Assembly: GCA_963730315.1 (NCBI GenBank)
Contig: CAVSRD010000016.1
Location: 20,914 to 84,913 of the forward strand
Direction of reading: 5' to 3'
Origin: VRUE01 sp963730315
Lineage (GTDB): Bacteria > Actinomycetota > Thermoleophilia > Solirubrobacterales > 70-9
Length of the DNA: 64,000 nucleotides
The stretch's first letter is position 1. Each line of letters opens with the position of its first letter. Positions 1 through 7,315 of the stretch are shown in pieces. The notes beneath the pieces were generated by a model. That model had not been told where the DNA came from. It saw only the letters and a list, made by a program, of their open reading frames with translations, and ran no database searches. The position numbers and the translations under genes are program-made.

Positions 1-49
1 TGGCCAGTGACCGCATGGGAACCCAGCCCTTTGACTTTGGGAGACACCG

Positions 50-457
50 ATGAAGGTTCTGCTGACAGAGAGTGCTGAGCGAATCATCGCCGCCACCATC
101 CTCACGGTGCCCGGCTGCGACTTCGGCGAGGCGGTGCTCGAAACCCTCTCCGGCGAGGGCTGCGCCGAAGGCGGCTTCGTCGCCGAGGCGATCGACCCCG
201 TCGTCGCAACGGCGGTCCGCGCCGCCGCCAGGGAACGCCGTCATGCCGCCGTCACGCCGAGGGTTCTGTTCGAGGACCTGTGGTGGATGGCGAGAGTCCT
301 AGCCCCCTACGTGGTCGACTCGCGGATCCTGCTGCACCTCACCCCGACCGGCAGCGTCCTCGACGGCTCAAAGGCGACCCGAGTCGGCGCCTCGACAGAG
401 CCGCAAGGACCGCGGAGCCGGTGCAAGGCGCTCTGCCGCCGGCCAGCGTCCTCATGA
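50..457 (+). CDS. hypothetical protein
   Basis: Reads as a 135-residue protein of unknown function. The first 110 residues or so look like real protein, alternating helical and hydrophobic stretches with a Trp pair (FEDLWWMARVLAP). A GGGAG ribosome site lies 8-9 bases before the ATG. The last 25 residues are basic and Cys/Pro rich and run through a conserved 28-bp promoter-like motif at 418-445, so the true end may be earlier and lost to a frameshift. The stop overlaps an ATG at 454. I do not recognise the family. Its place before ssb in a conjugative element suggests a transfer-associated accessory gene. Confidence 0.45.
   Translation: MKVLLTESAERIIAATILTVPGCDFGEAVLETLSGEGCAEGGFVAEAIDPVVATAVRAAARERRHAAVTPRVLFEDLWWMARVLAPYVVDSRILLHLTPTGSVLDGSKATRVGASTEPQGPRSRCKALCRRPASS
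418..445 (+). promoter_or_regulatory. Bipartite transfer-gene motif, site A (upstream of ssb)
   Basis: CCGGTGCA, 11 bases, then CGCCGGCCA, one mismatch from the CGCTGGCCA found in the five other copies in this window. It points toward the ssb gene. An ATG lies 8 bases after it (454), the same distance as between the relaxase copy and its GTG, which fits a promoter giving a leaderless or near-leaderless transcript, or an operator over it. Confidence 0.6.
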
Positions 458-635
458 GCGCGATCCCAGGAGAGGCGCCCGATCGACTCCCGCCAGGGTG
501 GCACGCGCCGGGCGCGCTGCGGCCCCGCAAGCGGGGCTCCCTCGCCTCCGACATCCGTCTCCGGCTCGCTCCGCGCGCCCGGTCACGCGCCCTACCTGGG
601 GTCGTCAACCGACCACCTCTCAAAGGAGGCTCCAA

Positions 636-1076
636 ATGGCAGCAAGCAACGTCAACGTCGTCGTCATCACCGGCAACCTGACCCGCGATCCCGAGCTCCG
701 CCACACCGGCGGCGGGACCCCGGTCTGCGACATGCGGGTGGCGGTCAACGGCCGTCGCAAGGACCAAAGCGGCGAGTGGGTCGACAAGCCCAACTTCTTC
801 GACGTCACCGTCTGGGGAGCGCACGGCGAGAGCTGCGCGACCTACCTGGCCAAGGGCCGGCCGGTGGCGATCGAAGGGCGCCTGGACTGGCGCGAGTGGG
901 AGGCCAAAGACGGCAGCGGCAAGCGCCAGGCGGTGCAGATCGTCGCCAACACCGTCCAGTTCCTCGGCAATGGCGAGGGGAAGAAGGCAAAGGCCGAGGA
1001 CGGTTCTGAGCCCGACAGCTCGGACTTCGCTGGCGCCGCCGCCGGAGTCGCTGGCGAAGACGACATCCCGTTCTAG
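636..1076 (+). CDS. ssb: Single-stranded DNA-binding protein
   Basis: A 146-residue SSB. The N-terminal OB fold starts with VNVVVITGNLTRDPELR, typical of bacterial SSBs, and continues with a FFDVTVWG strand and YLAKGRPVAIEGRLDWREW. A disordered acidic linker follows and the protein ends in EDDIPF, the tip that recruits partner proteins to single-stranded DNA. The start is set by AAAGGAGG 6-7 bases before the ATG; the frame is open further upstream but that part is not SSB-like. It would coat the transferred or replicating strand. A strong intrinsic terminator follows. It is probably the element's own copy, since chromosomal ssb normally lies between rpsF and rpsR. Confidence 0.95.
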   Translation: MAASNVNVVVITGNLTRDPELRHTGGGTPVCDMRVAVNGRRKDQSGEWVDKPNFFDVTVWGAHGESCATYLAKGRPVAIEGRLDWREWEAKDGSGKRQAVQIVANTVQFLGNGEGKKAKAEDGSEPDSSDFAGAAAGVAGEDDIPF

Positions 1077-1094
1077 AGCAAGCAGCACCGAGGA

Positions 1095-1130
1095 GACGGC
1101 GCCCGCCACCAGGCGGGCGCCGTCTTCGTC
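1095..1130 (+). terminator. Intrinsic terminator after ssb
   Basis: A perfect 13-bp stem (1095-1107 with 1112-1124) around a 4-base loop, followed by TTCGTCTT, begins 18 bases after the ssb stop. Confidence 0.85.
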
Positions 1131-1214
1131 TTGGTCGGCTCGCTGGGCGGCATCGCCGGTCTGCCCGTTCGCCGGCAGGGGCAAGGCTGTCGCAGGAGCC
1201 GCCCGGCGAGTCCA

Positions 1215-1541
1215 TCAGGCCCGCCCTCCGATCCACCGAAGCATCGACGGACTGAGGGGCGCGGAGAACACGAACGCCCCCCTCCTGCCTTCGATCCCCG
1301 GAACCCAGGCGATCCCCTCAAGCAGGCTCGACTCGGGGACGTTGATGGTCTGGGCGACCTTGATCAGCGTCTCGACGCCCGGCACCCGCTGGCCCTGCTC
1401 CAGCAGCCCGACCTCGGTCCGGTGGACCGCCGCGCCTCTCGCCACCTCTTCCTGGCTCATCGCCGCCCACCTGCGGCAGCGCCGCAGGTTCTCGCCGAGG
1501 TGGCGGCCAAGCTCCTCGTTTCTGGTCTTGCCGGCCCCCAT
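1215..1541 (-). CDS. XRE-family transcriptional regulator
   Basis: A 108-residue DNA-binding protein with a Cro/C1-type helix-turn-helix in its first 75 residues (LGENLRRCRRWAAMSQEEVA, then VHRTEVGLLEQGQRVPGVET). A short tail reads LLEGIAWVPG. The same HTH plus L-L-x-G-x-x-W tail recurs in the XRE cluster at 43.7-45.0 kb, so these form one family on both elements. The ATG overlaps the stop of the upstream gene as TGATG, which sets the start and implies translational coupling. Probably a repressor of element genes; the target is unknown. Confidence 0.85.
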   Translation of the reverse strand: MGAGKTRNEELGRHLGENLRRCRRWAAMSQEEVARGAAVHRTEVGLLEQGQRVPGVETLIKVAQTINVPESSLLEGIAWVPGIEGRRGAFVFSAPLSPSMLRWIGGRA

Positions 1542-1820
1542 CAGCCCAGCTCCAGGGCGTGGAAGTGGAGCGCGGAGCGGGTCGGGGAGACCAGCTCGCC
1601 GTCGACGCGGATGAGGCCGAAGCCGCGTCAACTCCCGAGCCGCGCGGGCAATCGCGTCCCTCTCGGCGAAGTCCTCCGCGTGGAGGGCGGACGCGATCTC
1701 GGGGACGGTCAGCTGGATCGGGTGCTCGTCCAACAGGAACTCGAGGACGACACGTTCGGTTCGCAGGTCGGCGGAAACCGTGGTCTCCGCGCAGCTGCGC
1801 GTAGGGTCTTCGGTAGCCAT
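1541..1820 (-). CDS. Small protein coupled to the XRE regulator (frameshifted)
   Basis: Starts MATEDPTRSCAETTVSADLR and continues through VPEIASALHAEDFAERDAIA, which looks like a winged-helix segment. Near 1630 the frame shifts by one base; in the next frame the protein resumes FGLIRVDGELVSPTRSALHF and ends ALELG-stop, with the stop overlapping the regulator's ATG. The reconstructed product is about 90 residues. AAGGAG lies 13 bases before the ATG. The ending strands suggest a compact wHTH domain. The exact family is not recognised. The frameshift may be a sequencing error. Confidence 0.55.
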
Positions 1821-1942
1821 GAGGAGGTCTGTTCTCCTTGTGGTCAGGCGGCCCGCTCGCGTCACAAGCGCGGCGGGTCGCCGCTTTTGTCGGATCGAGT
1901 CCTACGGTAGCACCGCTGTCGGTCTTCTTCCTACAGCGGCGC

Positions 1943-2140
1943 CTACTTCCCTTTGAGGATGTGGTGCACCGTCGACCAGTGAAGGTCGACCCCCTCGCCG
2001 ATCTCGCGCAGCGACAGTCCGGCCTTCTGCGCCTTCTCGAATCCCTTGCGCCGGTCATCGCGGGCCTTCGCGATGTTGCGCTCGTAGTCCGCCTGCGCTT
2101 TCTGGGCGGCGCGGAGTCCCTGCTCCTTGCGATCGTCCAT
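1943..2140 (-). CDS. Small helix-turn-helix protein
   Basis: A 65-residue protein. The first half is a charged helix rich in Lys, Arg and Gln (QKAQADYERNIAKARDDR); the second half ends in a clear HTH (AGLSLREIGEGVDLHWSTVHHILKGK region), resembling sigma-70 region 4 or resolvase-type HTHs. It is probably a small DNA-binding regulator or accessory factor. It is transcribed away from the hairpin repeat at 2219-2348. The ribosome site is weak. Confidence 0.7.
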   Translation of the reverse strand: MDDRKEQGLRAAQKAQADYERNIAKARDDRRKGFEKAQKAGLSLREIGEGVDLHWSTVHHILKGK

Positions 2141-2218
2141 CGTCGCGCAGCCTAGACCGAAGCGCCTCTTTCCCCGTCCTCGACGGGGCGGGTCGTCGTG
2201 ACCTTGGCGGTCGCGGAG

Positions 2219-2348
2219 CCTCTTGCTGACTTGCTTTCAGCCTAGCCCGGGCATCCCCCCGCGCAAGGTCGCTTCGCTCCCTTCCCCTCGCTGCGCTCGG
2301 TGCGCGGGGGTCTGTCCCGGGCTTTTCGGCTGGCAAGTCAGCAAGAGG
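2219..2348 (+). repeat. Long imperfect inverted repeat, leader copy 1
   Basis: The outer arms CCTCTTGCTGACTTGC (2219-2234) and GCAAGTCAGCAAGAGG (2333-2348) are perfectly complementary. Inside, AGCC-GCCCGGG-CCCCCGCGCA pairs with its partner arm starting at 2301. The loop holds CGCTTCGCTCC and CGCTGCGCTCGG. A close relative lies at 3333-3496. Both are followed by a purine-rich GAGAGGAG site and an ATG, so the repeat behaves as a mobile or duplicated leader. Confidence 0.85.
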
Positions 2349-2377
2349 CCGAGCGGCCCAACGAGAGGAGCGAGCAG

Positions 2378-2746
2378 ATGAGGACCGAGCGAAGCGCAGG
2401 AGGCGTGCAGGACGAGGCAGCCGTGATGCGGACGTTCGTCAGGGGCAGGGTGGCGCGCAAGCCGGAGTTCTCCCAGACGATGCGAAGGAGTCGGCGTCTG
2501 CCGGATCGTCGTGATCGGCGAGGCACGGGGGCCGGCGAGCAGGCCGCCGAAGGTCTCCCTCTACATCGGGGAGGGGGGCGAGCTGCGCGAGCCGACGAAG
2601 CCCGGCGGTGTGCCTTCAACCTCACCGAGGGCGACCTGATCCAGGCGGTGGGGGACATCGGCCCCGAGCGCCCGGAGGCGAAGCGGCAGGAGGTCGTGGT
2701 GAGCGAGCCGGTGCGGCTGCGGGCGCGGATGGCGGTGGCGGCGTGA
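2378..2746 (+). CDS. SSB-like OB-fold protein (two frameshifts)
   Basis: The text opens MRTERSAGG and then MRTFVRGRVARKPEF. The middle reads sensibly only in another frame (VCRIVVIGEARGPA, then KVSLYIGEGGELRE), and the end returns to the first frame (CAFNLTEGDLIQAVGDIG). Together these match the strand order of an SSB-type OB fold, where the phrase 'N-L-x-x-G-D-x-I-x-x-x-G' is typical. The reconstructed product is about 120 residues. GAGAGGAG precedes the ATG within the leader repeat. The stop overlaps the GTG of the SLOG gene. It is a second, divergent ssDNA-binding protein candidate; frameshifts near 2490 and 2600 may be assembly errors. Confidence 0.55.
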   Translation: MRTERSAGGVQDEAAVMRTFVRGRVARKPEFSQTMRRSRRLPDRRDRRGTGAGEQAAEGLPLHRGGGRAARADEARRCAFNLTEGDLIQAVGDIGPERPEAKRQEVVVSEPVRLRARMAVAA

Positions 2747-3093
2747 AGGCCGCCCCGCAGCTTGTCCTGTTCTGCGGCTCGCGCGAGTGGACCGACCGCG
2801 AGCGGATCCGCCGCGACCTTGAATCGCTGCCGCCCGACTCGGTCGTGATCGAGGGAGGCGCCCGCGGCGCTGATCGCATCGCCCGCGAGGAGGCGGCGGC
2901 TCTCGGCTTCCACGTCGCCACGGTGCGGGCGCTCTGGGACTGCTACGGCCGCTCTGCCGGCTACCGTCGCAACGAAGCGATGGCGCGGCTGCGGCCCGAC
3001 TTCGTCTACGCCTACCCGCTGGGCGACTCGCCCGGCACCCGGCAGATGATGAGCATCGCCGAACGCGAGTGCATCCAGGTTCGCGAGGCGTAG
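2743..3093 (+). CDS. SLOG-domain (YspA/DUF2493-like) protein
   Basis: A 116-residue single-domain Rossmann-like protein. LVLFCGSREWTDRERI is the first strand-loop-helix; VIEGGARGADRIAREEA is the SLOG nucleotide-binding GG-x-x-G-A-D signature; AGYRRNEAMA is the conserved Arg-Asn segment. These proteins bind nucleotides or NAD-derived ligands, and relatives occur in phages, plasmids and defence loci. The GTG start overlaps the preceding stop (GTGA), so it is co-translated with the OB-fold protein. Two hairpins follow. Confidence 0.85.
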   Translation: MKAAPQLVLFCGSREWTDRERIRRDLESLPPDSVVIEGGARGADRIAREEAAALGFHVATVRALWDCYGRSAGYRRNEAMARLRPDFVYAYPLGDSPGTRQMMSIAERECIQVREA

Positions 3094-3102
3094 GCGCCCA
3101 CC

Positions 3103-3131
3103 CTCGCCCGCCGCTCAGGGCGGCGGGCGAG
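3103..3131 (+). terminator. Hairpin after the SLOG gene
   Basis: A perfect 11-bp stem (CTCGCCCGCCG with CGGCGGGCGAG) around a 7-base loop, 10 bases after the stop codon. There is no T-run, so it may be a weak terminator or an mRNA 3' stabiliser. Confidence 0.6.
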
Positions 3132-3160
3132 GTCACCTGACCGCGCGCGACTCGCTCCTC

Positions 3161-3197
3161 AGGAAAGGCCCCGGCCTCACGGCCGGGGCCGTTCCTT
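3161..3197 (+). terminator. Intrinsic terminator
   Basis: A GGCCCCGGCC/GGCCGGGGCC stem (3167-3176 with 3181-3190) with a TCAC loop, flanked by AGGAA and TTCCT that extend the pairing to 15 of 16 positions. It ends in GTTCCTTT and closes the OB-fold/SLOG unit. Confidence 0.8.
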
Positions 3198-3332
3198 TGG
3201 GCTGACGCCCAGGCGGAGAACGGACCCGCCCTGCGGGCGGGAGCAGCTGCGGTGAGGGGCGATCTCCTGCGCGCCGCGCTGGCGGTTCCCGCTATCGCTC
3301 GTCGTCCCATACACCTGAGCGCCGTTCCGCCG

Positions 3333-3496
3333 TCTCATCGGCCGCTCGGCCTCTTTCTGACTTTCCTCAGCCTAGCCCGGGCATCCCCCCGCGCAAGGTC
3401 GCTTCGCTCCCTTCCCCTCGCTGCGCTCGGTGCGCGGGGGTCTGTCCCGGGCTTCTCGGCTGGTCAAGTCAGCAAGAGGCCGAGCGGCCGATGAGA
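3333..3496 (+). repeat. Long imperfect inverted repeat, leader copy 2
   Basis: Related to the repeat at 2219-2348 but with longer arms. Left arm 3333-3395 and right arm 3431-3496 pair over about 60 positions with few mismatches: TCTCATCGGCCGCTCGGCCT against AGGCCGAGCGGCCGATGAGA outermost, then the shared GCCCGGG and CCCCGCGCA blocks. Loop and inner stem are nearly identical to copy 1. It is followed by GAGAGGAG and the ATG at 3508. Confidence 0.85.
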
Positions 3497-3507
3497 GGAG
3501 CGGGCAG

Positions 3508-3735
3508 ATGAAGGCGAAGCAGTCGAGCGTCCCCTACAAGCGGACCGATCGCGACGAAGCCGTCGCCTGGAGGTTGATCGACGCCGAGTGGCCGGAGGTC
3601 GCCGGCGGCGTGCTCGACGAGGGCGTGGACGCGGCGACCGAGCGAGTCCGGCGCTGGCGGGCCGAGGGCGGAGTCGAGCGCCACCGCGACGCCGACGAAC
3701 TCCTCGACATCCTCACCCGGCCGGTCCTCGAGTAG
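3508..3735 (+). CDS. Small hypothetical protein
   Basis: A 75-residue acidic, helix-rich protein (WRLIDAEWPEVAGGVLDEG, then ATERVRRWRAEGGVE). No family recognised. The start is supported by GAGAGGAG 8-9 bases upstream inside the shared leader repeat, which argues that the gene is real. It lies directly before the candidate transfer origin and relaxase, so a role as an accessory relaxosome or regulatory protein is possible but not shown. Confidence 0.6.
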   Translation: MKAKQSSVPYKRTDRDEAVAWRLIDAEWPEVAGGVLDEGVDAATERVRRWRAEGGVERHRDADELLDILTRPVLE

Positions 3736-3868
3736 CCCGAGCGCCCCGCTCCTCGAGCCGGGCGCTCGGGCCAAGGGCGACCGCCGCCGGCGATCGCCAC
3801 GACCAGCGCCGCTGCGCGCGGCGAGGACCGCCGCGCGGGCTGGCGCCCGCCGCGCGGTCCTCGCCCCG

Positions 3869-4079
3869 ACCCACAAATCCAGCCAGGCCAAGCAGCCAAA
3901 CGAAAAGTCATCCAGGCAAAGCCATGAAGTCAGGCAGAAGCCAGCCAGCCGCAAGGCAGAACCCGAGTCAGAGCTCAGAAGCCCAGCCAGAGCCAGGCAA
4001 GGCAGGCAAGAGGCAGGCAGCTCAAGCCATAGTCAGAGACCAACCCAAGCAGGACGACACACTACGGACTGTCCAGTCC
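3869..4079. other. Candidate origin of transfer (oriT) region
   Basis: About 200 bases before the relaxase are strikingly poor in T on the plus strand and built of iterated CAGGCA, AGCCAG and GGCAAG units. A perfect 6-2-6 inverted repeat, GGACTG-TC-CAGTCC, sits at 4066-4079 just before the relaxase. MobF relaxases cut next to an inverted repeat beside their own gene, so this is the most likely nic region. The cut site cannot be named from sequence alone. Confidence 0.5.
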
Positions 4080-4082
4080 CAC

Positions 4083-4110
4083 CCGGTGCAAGGGCCGCTC
4101 ACGCTGGCCA
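4083..4110 (+). promoter_or_regulatory. Bipartite transfer-gene motif, site B (relaxase)
   Basis: CCGGTGCA, 11 bases, CGCTGGCCA: an exact match to the motif. It ends 8 bases before the GTG proposed as relaxase start. Its presence is an argument against starting the relaxase further upstream. Confidence 0.7.
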
Positions 4111-4118
4111 AGGGGGGC

Positions 4119-7100
4119 GTGGTCGGAGTGACGAAGATCGGCGCCCGCAACGCGGGCTACTGGCTCGCCGCGGTGCGCGACGGCGAGGAGGACTACTACA
4201 CCAAGCCCGGCGAGGCTCCCGGCTACTGGCTCGGCTCGCTGGCCGACGAGCTCGGCCTCGAAGGCCAGGTCGACGGCGAGCACTATGGCGCGATCCTTGC
4301 CGGTCAAGATCCCCTCAGCGGAAAGTCGCTGGTCGCCCGACCCCAGCGGCGGACCTACACCGACGCCGAGGGACGAGAGCGCAAATCAGAGCCGACGCTT
4401 GGCTATGACATCCGCTTCTCGGCGCCCAAGTCGGTCTCGCTGGTCTGGGCGATCGGCTCGCCTGAGATCCGCGCGGAGGTGTTGGAGATCCACGCCGAAG
4501 CGGTCGCCGCCGGCATCGGCTATCTGGAGCGGACCGCCTGCTGGGTCGCCCGCGGCGAGGGAGGAAAGCGCCTGGAGCCCGGCGAGGGATTCGTCGCGAT
4601 GGGCTTTCTGCATCGCTCCTCGCGGGCAGGCGACCCCGCCCTGCACACCCACGTCGTCACCTCCAACATGACCCGGGCACTATCGGATGGCAAGTGGCTC
4701 TCACTCGCCAACCCAAAGCGAACCTCGCCGCTCCTGCGCGAGGCGAAGGCGGCCGGCCACGTCTACCAGGCGGTCCTCCGCGACAGGGTGACGCGCCGGC
4801 TCGGCCTCGAGTGGGGGGAGGTCACCAACGGCTACGCGGACCTGCGCTGCTTCGGCCGCGCGGAGATCGAGCACTTCTCCAAGCGACGGGCGGAGATCGT
4901 CGAGCGGCTGGCCGAGCTCGGAATCAACACCGCTGCGGCGGCCGAAGTCGCCGCCTACCGGACCCGCGAAGCCAAGGACTACGGCGTCAGCTTCGACAAC
5001 CAGCGCGCCGACTGGATCGCCCGGGCGGCCGAGTTCGGTGTCAGCGAGCAGTCGATCGCCCGCTCGGTCGCGGGCGCGCGCGCCCGCGCGCCGCATCGGA
5101 TCGCGGGCGCCGACGTCGACGCCGCACTGGCCGACCTCGAGGACCATCACAGCCACTTCGATCGCCGCGACCTGCTCTGCTCACTGGCGAGCCAGCTGCG
5201 CGAGGGCGCCGGCGCCGAGGCCCTCGAGGGAGCGGTGGCCGAGCTATTGGCGAGCGGCAAGGTGGTCGAGATCCATCGCGGAAGCGAGCCGCTCGGCGCC
5301 TCCTACTTCACGACGCCGCGGCTGTGGGAGATGGAGCAGCGAATGGTGGACGCGGCGGTCGCGGGAATCGACGCCGGCGCCGCTCGAATCGACGAGGCGA
5401 CGCTTGCCGCCGTCCTCGCCCGCCATCGCTACCTCGGCGCCGAGCAGGCCGAGATGGTTCGCCGGCTGACCACCGGCGGCGAGCGGATCGTCGCCGTCGC
5501 GGCGCTGCCCGGCACCGGCAAGACGACCGCGCTGAAGGCGGCGGCTGAGGGCTGGGCGGCAGGCGGATTCCGCGGCATCGGCGTCTCCACCGCCCGCAGC
5601 GCGACCAACGAGATCCAGGATGTCGGCCTGCCGGCGACCTCGATCGCGAAGCTCCTGATGCTCACCGCCGAGCGGGTAGAGCGGGGGCTGGAGCCGCTGC
5701 CGCCCGGCGCGGTGATCGTCGTAGACGAGGCGAGCGCGATGTCGACGCCGCACGCCGCCGCGCTGCTGCGCCTGGTCGAGCGCTGCGAGGGCAAGCTGGT
5801 GCTGATCGGCGACCCGCACCAGATCGGCGCGGTTGGGCCGGGCGGCATCTACGGCCATCTTGCGCGGCGGCTGGAGACGATCGAGCTGACTGAGATCCGC
5901 CGCCAGCGTGAGGAGGTCGACCGCGAGATCGTGCGGCTCGCCCACGAGGGCCGTGGCTCGGACGCGCTCGACGTGCTCGCGGCCAACGAGCGGCTGCGGA
6001 TCGCCGAGAGCCACGAGGATGCGCTCGACGCGCTGGCGCTCGACTGGCACCGGCGCTTTGCTGTCGGCGAGGATGCGGTGATGGTGGCGCGCAGGAACGG
6101 CGACGTCGAGCGCCTGAACGAAGCGGCACGGGAGTTCCGTCGCGGACGCGGGGAACTCGGCGAGAGCATGCTCCTCGCCGGCCAGGAATTCAACGTCGGC
6201 GACCGGGTGATGACCAGGGTCAACACCCCGGAGGTCTCCAACCGCGAGCGCTGGGAGGTGATCGGCGTCGATCGCGGCGATGGCAGCCTCACCCTGCGTC
6301 GGCTTGGCGGCGAGGAGGGCGGCGCGATACTCGGACGCGAGTACCTGCGCCGCTCGACGCCCGAGGGCGACCCCGCGATCCAGCACGCCTACGCGCTCAC
6401 CACTTACGCCGCTCAGGGCAAGACCTTCGATGAGAGCTTCGTCCTGCTCGACCCGGGGATCAGCCGCGAGGACTTCGTCGTCGCGATCTCCCGCGCCCGC
6501 GGGCAGACGGTCGCCTATGGTGTCGCCGCGGACGAGCTGAGCGACGCCGATCTCGGTCCCGGCAGGCGCGAGATCGTCGACCCGCTGCACGACCTGCGAG
6601 CGGGCGCCGAGCGGGTGGCGAGCGAGTACGCCGCGAGCGAGGTCGACGCGCGCAAGCGCCTGGAGTCCCTGGGGGCGATCGAGCTCGCTCGTCGGCGGGT
6701 CGAGCTGGAGCGGGCGCTGGCCGAGGCCGAGTTGCCTTCTCCGGCGGCCGAGCGCGTTGCTGCCTTGGACAAGCGGATCGCCGCCGCGAAGGCGCGCTTG
6801 GAGGCGCTGAGGACCGAACGCGCGGGCACGGCCGACCGCAGTGTGCGCGAGCGGATCGCGAGCCTCGGGCGCCAAGGGGCCAGCCAGCTCGGCCGTCTGG
6901 AAGCCGAGCGAGCGGAGCATGCCGGCGACGCCGCGGCCGAGGCGCCGCCGGCGGCACGCAAGGCGGAGACGCGCTTCGAGCTGCGCCTGGTCGAGGAGCG
7001 GATGCTGCACCTGCGCCGGCTTCAGGTCGCCGCCGAGCGCCTTGCCCCGACGCGGCCGACCCTCGAGGCGCTGGGTCCCTACCCGAAGGATCCGGCGTTG

Positions 7101-7160
7101 GCGCGCGCCTGGGACGACGGCGCCGACTTAATCCACGGTTTCCGCCTGCGCCACGGGTGA
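4119..7160 (+). CDS. MobF-family conjugative relaxase-helicase
   Basis: A 1013-residue TrwC/TraA-type enzyme that nicks oriT, stays bound to the 5' end and unwinds DNA. From GTG 4119, TKIGARNAGYW carries Tyr14 and DYY gives Tyr26/Tyr27, the paired-tyrosine layout of MobF. His165 with H176-T-H178 form the metal site (GDPALHTHVV). The C-terminal half is a RecD-like helicase: Walker A LPGTGKTT, Walker B VIVVDEASAM, and late motifs TTYAAQGKT and VVAISRARG. The last 180 residues are charged coiled coil. The frame is open upstream (ATG 3924), but that part is low-complexity and crosses the oriT-like region and a promoter-like motif. GTG 4128 is an alternative. The gene is intact, and its stop overlaps a small coiled-coil gene. 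Confidence 0.93.
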   Translation: MVGVTKIGARNAGYWLAAVRDGEEDYYTKPGEAPGYWLGSLADELGLEGQVDGEHYGAILAGQDPLSGKSLVARPQRRTYTDAEGRERKSEPTLGYDIRFSAPKSVSLVWAIGSPEIRAEVLEIHAEAVAAGIGYLERTACWVARGEGGKRLEPGEGFVAMGFLHRSSRAGDPALHTHVVTSNMTRALSDGKWLSLANPKRTSPLLREAKAAGHVYQAVLRDRVTRRLGLEWGEVTNGYADLRCFGRAEIEHFSKRRAEIVERLAELGINTAAAAEVAAYRTREAKDYGVSFDNQRADWIARAAEFGVSEQSIARSVAGARARAPHRIAGADVDAALADLEDHHSHFDRRDLLCSLASQLREGAGAEALEGAVAELLASGKVVEIHRGSEPLGASYFTTPRLWEMEQRMVDAAVAGIDAGAARIDEATLAAVLARHRYLGAEQAEMVRRLTTGGERIVAVAALPGTGKTTALKAAAEGWAAGGFRGIGVSTARSATNEIQDVGLPATSIAKLLMLTAERVERGLEPLPPGAVIVVDEASAMSTPHAAALLRLVERCEGKLVLIGDPHQIGAVGPGGIYGHLARRLETIELTEIRRQREEVDREIVRLAHEGRGSDALDVLAANERLRIAESHEDALDALALDWHRRFAVGEDAVMVARRNGDVERLNEAAREFRRGRGELGESMLLAGQEFNVGDRVMTRVNTPEVSNRERWEVIGVDRGDGSLTLRRLGGEEGGAILGREYLRRSTPEGDPAIQHAYALTTYAAQGKTFDESFVLLDPGISREDFVVAISRARGQTVAYGVAADELSDADLGPGRREIVDPLHDLRAGAERVASEYAASEVDARKRLESLGAIELARRRVELERALAEAELPSPAAERVAALDKRIAAAKARLEALRTERAGTADRSVRERIASLGRQGASQLGRLEAERAEHAGDAAAEAPPAARKAETRFELRLVEERMLHLRRLQVAAERLAPTRPTLEALGPYPKDPALARAWDDGADLIHGFRLRHG

Positions 7161-7315
7161 CTTCCCTCGACGGCGATCCGCTCGGCCCGCGCTCGGGCGA
7201 CGCCGCCCGCCGCCGTGAGCGACAGGTGGCACAGCAACGCCTCGCCCGTATCCAGCAGCAGGTCCAGCACGAGCGGGTGCTGGCGGCCGAGCGAGCGCTT
7301 GAGTTGGAGCCGTAG
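7157..7315 (+). CDS. Small coiled-coil protein coupled to the relaxase
   Basis: A 52-residue reading frame whose GTG overlaps the relaxase stop (GTGA). It begins VTSLDGDPLGPRSG and is then one charged helix rich in Gln, Arg and Ala (RQVAQQRLARIQQQVQHERV), ending LELEP. The composition and the translational coupling support expression with the relaxase. Function unknown; an oligomeric accessory of the relaxosome is possible. Confidence 0.5.
   Translation: MTSLDGDPLGPRSGDAARRRERQVAQQRLARIQQQVQHERVLAAERALELEP

Noticed and set aside
280..681. Open frame overlapping the start of ssb
   Set aside because: Arg/Pro-rich text that runs through the promoter-like motif and into ssb in another frame. 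Only the part from ATG 454 could be a leader peptide, with no other support.
339..1184. Long minus-strand frame across ssb
   Set aside because: It is antisense to a clear SSB gene and has the composition of GC-rich shadow frames.
3588..4118. N-terminal extension of the relaxase
   Set aside because: The extra residues are low complexity, cross another small gene, the iterated oriT-like region and an exact copy of the 28-bp motif. MobF proteins begin just before the first tyrosine.
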